39,618 nucleotides of DNA, from NCBI GenBank assembly GCA_003279115.1, contig QCBG01000011.1, positions 1 to 39,618 of the forward strand, read 5' to 3'. The notes beneath the pieces were generated by a model. It was not told the DNA's origin and searched no databases. It was given only the letters and a program-made list of their open reading frames with translations. The translations under genes were made by a program, and so were the position numbers. Each line of letters opens with the position of its first letter. Within the stretch, counting starts at the first letter, position 1. Below are positions 36,726-39,618 of this stretch, piece after piece. Source of the DNA: Prochlorococcus sp. AG-347-E03 (GTDB taxonomy: Bacteria > Cyanobacteriota > Cyanobacteriia > PCC-6307 > Cyanobiaceae).

Positions 36726-37421
36726 CTAAAGAATAGAATTAGATGAAATATTCATAAGGTTTTTATCTTTTCTTTTAAATTCATTTAAATTCAATTTCCT
36801 CGCAATAGTGCCAGCTAAATAAGCCATTACTTTATATAGCGGAGTTAAAAGCTTATCAAGAAACTTTAAATTAGCATCATATATTTTTCTTCCTTTATTA
36901 TTAATAGTCTCTCGCATACGATAAATTATTAATTGCCAGGGTTGCAAAGCAGGGTAGTGATTTAAAAAATGTTTTTTTGCCATACCATGATGCCTTAATT
37001 CATCTTTCATAATGCCTGAAATTTCCCCCCCTTCCTCAGATCTGCGGCCAACCAAAGATAATATATTTTCAAAAGATGATTTAGCTAAAAGTTCGTTTGT
37101 ATAAACAAACGCTATAAAGTCTTTTAACTTCATCGTGTCTATAAGAAAGCCTTTACTTGAGATGTACCCCTTTGTTATTAATGAGGGAGCCGTGAATCTA
37201 AAATCTCTAGCCGTTTTAATTGAAGCTCTCTTTCCTCTTACAGAAAGCATTTTAAAAAAACATTTCGCATGCATATATTCATCTTTGGCGTGCATAAAAT
37301 AACCTAATGCTTGTTTTGGGCTATTAGTTTTTTTACATGCCGCAAGCATTTCTAATGCGGAAGCAAGCTCAGCATGTGCAGTTTCATAAAATACAGGCAA
37401 GTCTGACTTAATCTTTTTCAT
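36726..37421 (-). CDS. Ferritin-like diiron protein
   Basis: 231 residues, helical. The ferritin-like ligand set is visible: Glu18 (HAELASALE), E-x-x-H at 48-51 (DEYMHA), Glu110 (TNELLAK) and E-x-x-H at 141-144 (DELRHHGMAKKHF). This is the four-helix diiron pattern of rubrerythrin-like or hydroxylase-type proteins (for example MiaE-like). The C-terminal 70 residues contain a weakly hydrophobic helix. It stops 14 bp before the carbamoyltransferase start, implying that it acts on the same product, perhaps as an oxygenase. That step is inference. Confidence 0.8.
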   Translation of the reverse strand: MKKIKSDLPVFYETAHAELASALEMLAACKKTNSPKQALGYFMHAKDEYMHAKCFFKMLSVRGKRASIKTARDFRFTAPSLITKGYISSKGFLIDTMKLKDFIAFVYTNELLAKSSFENILSLVGRRSEEGGEISGIMKDELRHHGMAKKHFLNHYPALQPWQLIIYRMRETINNKGRKIYDANLKFLDKLLTPLYKVMAYLAGTIARKLNLNEFKRKDKNLMNISSNSIL

Positions 37422-37427
37422 TTTGAT

Positions 37428-38519
37428 CTAAACATTAAATAAAAACTCCATTACATCTCCTTCGTTTACAACATATTCCTTACCTTCACTTCTTAGCAAA
37501 CCTTTATTTTTTGCATTTGCAATTGAACCTGAATCAATTAAATTTTGATATGAAATGGTTTGGGCTCTAATAAATCCTTTTTCAAAATCCGTATGAATGA
37601 CTCCTGCTGCTTGTGGAGCAGTCATCCCATCTTTTATAGTCCATGCCTTTGTTTCCTTTTCGCCGGTAGTGAAATAAGTTTTTAATCCCAGTAATTTATA
37701 GGTTGATCTAATTAAAGAACTTAATCCCCCTTCTTCTACTCCTAAACCCATAAGATAGTCTTTTTTATCTTCTGGTTCTAACTCAATTAATTCAGATTCA
37801 ACTTGTGCTGATATTTTTATGCATTCTGTACTTTCACTGCTTGCAAAACCCTGAACTTTTGATGAGAAATCATTACCTTCTGCTAAATCATTTTCATTCA
37901 AATTTGTTGCGTAAATTATTGGTTTTGCGGTGAGAAAGCCTAATTGCTTAATAATCAAATTTTCTTCTTCATTCAAAGATATTGATCTAACTGAAAGTCC
38001 TTTCTGTAGCTCTTCTTCAATTTTTTCTAGTAAGATATCTTCTTTTTCTGCCTCTTTACTAGTTCTAACCTGTTTTTTAATTCTTTCTCTTCTTTTTTGA
38101 AGTTGGGATAAATCAGCTAAATTCAATTCCAAATTAATAATCTCAATGTCCTCCAAGGGATCTACCTTCCCGGAAACATGAATTACATCACTATCTTCAA
38201 AGCATCTTACAACATGCACTATTGCATCAACCTCCCTAATATTTGATAAAAATTTATTTCCCAAACCCTCCCCTTTACTGGCTCCTTTTACTAATCCTGC
38301 GATATCTACAAATTCAATCTTTGTTGGGATAATATTTTGGCTAGAACTTAAATCACCTAACTCTTTCAATCTTTGATCTGGGACTGAAACTATCCCTTTA
38401 TTAGGTTCTATAGTACAAAAGGGGAAATTAGCCGCTTGTGCTTTAGCATTTTCTACAAGCGCATTAAATAAAGTTGATTTTCCAACATTTGGTAATCCAA
38501 TAATACCTGCTTTTAACAT
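37428..38519 (-). CDS. ychF: Ribosome-associated GTPase/ATPase YchF
   Basis: 363 residues, the normal YchF/Ola1 length. G1 IIGLPNVGKSTLF, G2/G3 NFPFCTIEPN and FVDIAGLVKGAS, G4-like ATNLNEND, coiled-coil insertion (about 130-175) and C-terminal TGS domain (TAPQAAGVIHTDFEKGFIRA) are all seen. YchF binds ATP better than GTP and interacts with ribosomes. A housekeeping gene that borders the carbamoyltransferase cluster; only 6 bp separate it from the ferritin-like gene, so cotranscription is possible. Confidence 0.97.
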   Translation of the reverse strand: MLKAGIIGLPNVGKSTLFNALVENAKAQAANFPFCTIEPNKGIVSVPDQRLKELGDLSSSQNIIPTKIEFVDIAGLVKGASKGEGLGNKFLSNIREVDAIVHVVRCFEDSDVIHVSGKVDPLEDIEIINLELNLADLSQLQKRRERIKKQVRTSKEAEKEDILLEKIEEELQKGLSVRSISLNEEENLIIKQLGFLTAKPIIYATNLNENDLAEGNDFSSKVQGFASSESTECIKISAQVESELIELEPEDKKDYLMGLGVEEGGLSSLIRSTYKLLGLKTYFTTGEKETKAWTIKDGMTAPQAAGVIHTDFEKGFIRAQTISYQNLIDSGSIANAKNKGLLRSEGKEYVVNEGDVMEFLFNV

Positions 38520-38663
38520 TTGAAAAAATTTATGGAAAAATTATCAAGAAAACATCTTCTAGTAATATAGTATTTACTTAACCAATCTTGGATAAGTTAA
38601 TTATAATCGACTTGATTATTTATTTAGTTCCTAAATATTATCTACTGCTGTTTTTCAAAAGAA

Positions 38664-39618
38664 ATGCTTGATTTAATAAAAAAAAATATAAATCTGAGAA
38701 GTGGAATTATATTGCTTTCATTAACTATATTTTTCGTTTTTATAACCAATTCCTTTAGGAAAAATAAACCAAAAGATATTTCTGATTTTGTAGTTCAAGT
38801 AAAAAAAGGAATCCTCTCAGATTCAATTAATACTAGTGGTGAAGTAAAAGCGATAAGGACAAGCAATATTGGGCCACGAAAGCAAGGTGTAATAAAAGAA
38901 ATCAAAGTAGATGAGGGCGATCTTGTTAAAAAAGATCAGGTTTTAGCTTCTCTTGATGATGAAGACTTTATCTATAAAATTGAAGAACTTGAATTAAGTG
39001 TAGAAAAACAAAAATCTGAATTTTTAAGAAGGGAATATTTATATCAAGAAGGTGCGGTAAGCAAAGAAGATTATGAAAGTTATAAAAATAACTACAACAT
39101 TAGTAGCGCCAAACTTAATGATGCAAAAGCTGAAAAAAGTTTCTATCTAATTAAAGCACCTTATGGAGGAAAGATAACTGCAAAATATGCGGAGATAGGA
39201 TCTTATGTCACACCAAGTACGAACTTAAGTTCAGACTCTAAAACCAAAAACTTTATTTTTGAACTATCAGAGGGTCTAGAAATTGTTGCCAGAGTTCCTG
39301 AGAGTGACATTGGCAGAATAAAAATAGGTCAAGAAGCCTCAGTAAGAATTGAGGCTTATCCCTCAAAAAAATATAGTGCCATAGTAAAAAAAATAGCTAC
39401 AAGAGCTGTAAAAGATAATAATGTAACCTCATTCGAGGTAACTTTAAATTTTAAAGATATTTCTGAAGAAATAAAAATAGGAATGACTGCAGATCTTGAA
39501 TTTAGAGTCGAAGGTAATGAAGAAAAGATCCTTGTGCCAACAGTTTCTATTGTCACTGAAAAAGGTGAAAAAGGAATTTTGAAAGTTGATAAAAATAATT
39601 CTCCCAAATTTGAAAAAA
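38664..39618 (+). CDS. HlyD/MacA-type membrane fusion (adaptor) protein, partial
   Basis: Starts at ATG 38664 and runs off the window (318 codons). N-terminal membrane helix (GIILLSLTIFFVFITNSF), then the barrel-sandwich hybrid (SGEVKAIRTSNIGPRKQG, VIKEIKVDEGDLVKKDQVLA), a short helical hairpin, the second lipoyl half (IKAPYGGKITAKYAEIGSYV) and the beta-barrel (IVARVPESDIGRIKIGQEAS). This is the periplasmic adaptor of an ABC (MacAB-like) or RND exporter. Partner genes probably lie outside the window. Divergent from ychF. Confidence 0.9.
   Translation, partial: MLDLIKKNINLRSGIILLSLTIFFVFITNSFRKNKPKDISDFVVQVKKGILSDSINTSGEVKAIRTSNIGPRKQGVIKEIKVDEGDLVKKDQVLASLDDEDFIYKIEELELSVEKQKSEFLRREYLYQEGAVSKEDYESYKNNYNISSAKLNDAKAEKSFYLIKAPYGGKITAKYAEIGSYVTPSTNLSSDSKTKNFIFELSEGLEIVARVPESDIGRIKIGQEASVRIEAYPSKKYSAIVKKIATRAVKDNNVTSFEVTLNFKDISEEIKIGMTADLEFRVEGNEEKILVPTVSIVTEKGEKGILKVDKNNSPKFEK

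Noticed and set aside
39356..39607. 83-codon minus-strand frame at the window end
   Set aside because: Antisense to the adaptor protein, whose domains are recognisable throughout.

Overview
The window looks like the chromosome of a high-light-adapted Prochlorococcus. By eye it is very AT-rich (roughly 30% GC). It carries seven high-light-inducible (Hli) genes and many proteins of 30-100 residues from families I know mainly from marine picocyanobacteria: DUF3303, DUF3764, DUF1651, DUF2839 and DUF3721. The strain was not identified. Named functions and DUF assignments come from motif recognition, not database searches.

Left edge (1-5250) is an accessory, mobile region and the most unusual part. 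Four 3' fragments of tRNA-Pro(UGG) lie at 372-420 (-), 1195-1237 (-), 2940-2987 (+) and 4135-4181 (+). They separate short cargo segments. Each segment end carries short tandem repeats with an 11- or 12-bp period, usually next to a hairpin terminator. Several segments have the same repeat family at both ends. I read the fragments as integrase core sites and the tandem repeats as integrase arm-binding sites. The result resembles an array of non-autonomous cassettes, in the style of tycheposons and other tRNA-targeting elements. Cargo includes a type IV pilin, an RmuC nuclease-like protein with an integrase-like N-terminus, and small or membrane unknowns. No intact integrase and no intact tRNA-Pro are present.

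5250-13700 is small-gene territory. It holds five tandem small alpha-beta-barrel genes, several with a terminator-like hairpin placed directly before the ATG, and two related small RNAs at 8326-8673. A PsbY-like pair follows, one member carrying a PsbF-like tail without the haem histidine. Next come three Hli genes, a frameshifted PsbN-like gene and a DUF1651 remnant.

13700-30700 contains an RluF-type pseudouridine synthase, an SRAP (YedK/HMCES) protein with a C-terminal clamp-binding motif, and long runs of small hypothetical genes. It also contains SelO, a periplasmic cupin, a glutamine amidotransferase, and a four-gene hli operon with a terminator at its end.

30700-39618 has small membrane proteins, a TPR lipoprotein and a secreted polyglycine protein. 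A minus-strand cluster follows: YchF, a ferritin-like diiron protein, a NodU/TobZ-type carbamoyltransferase, a DUF5989-like membrane peptide and a membrane-anchored SGNH hydrolase. The last four look like a surface-glycan or small-molecule decoration module. The window ends inside a divergent HlyD/MacA-type adaptor gene.
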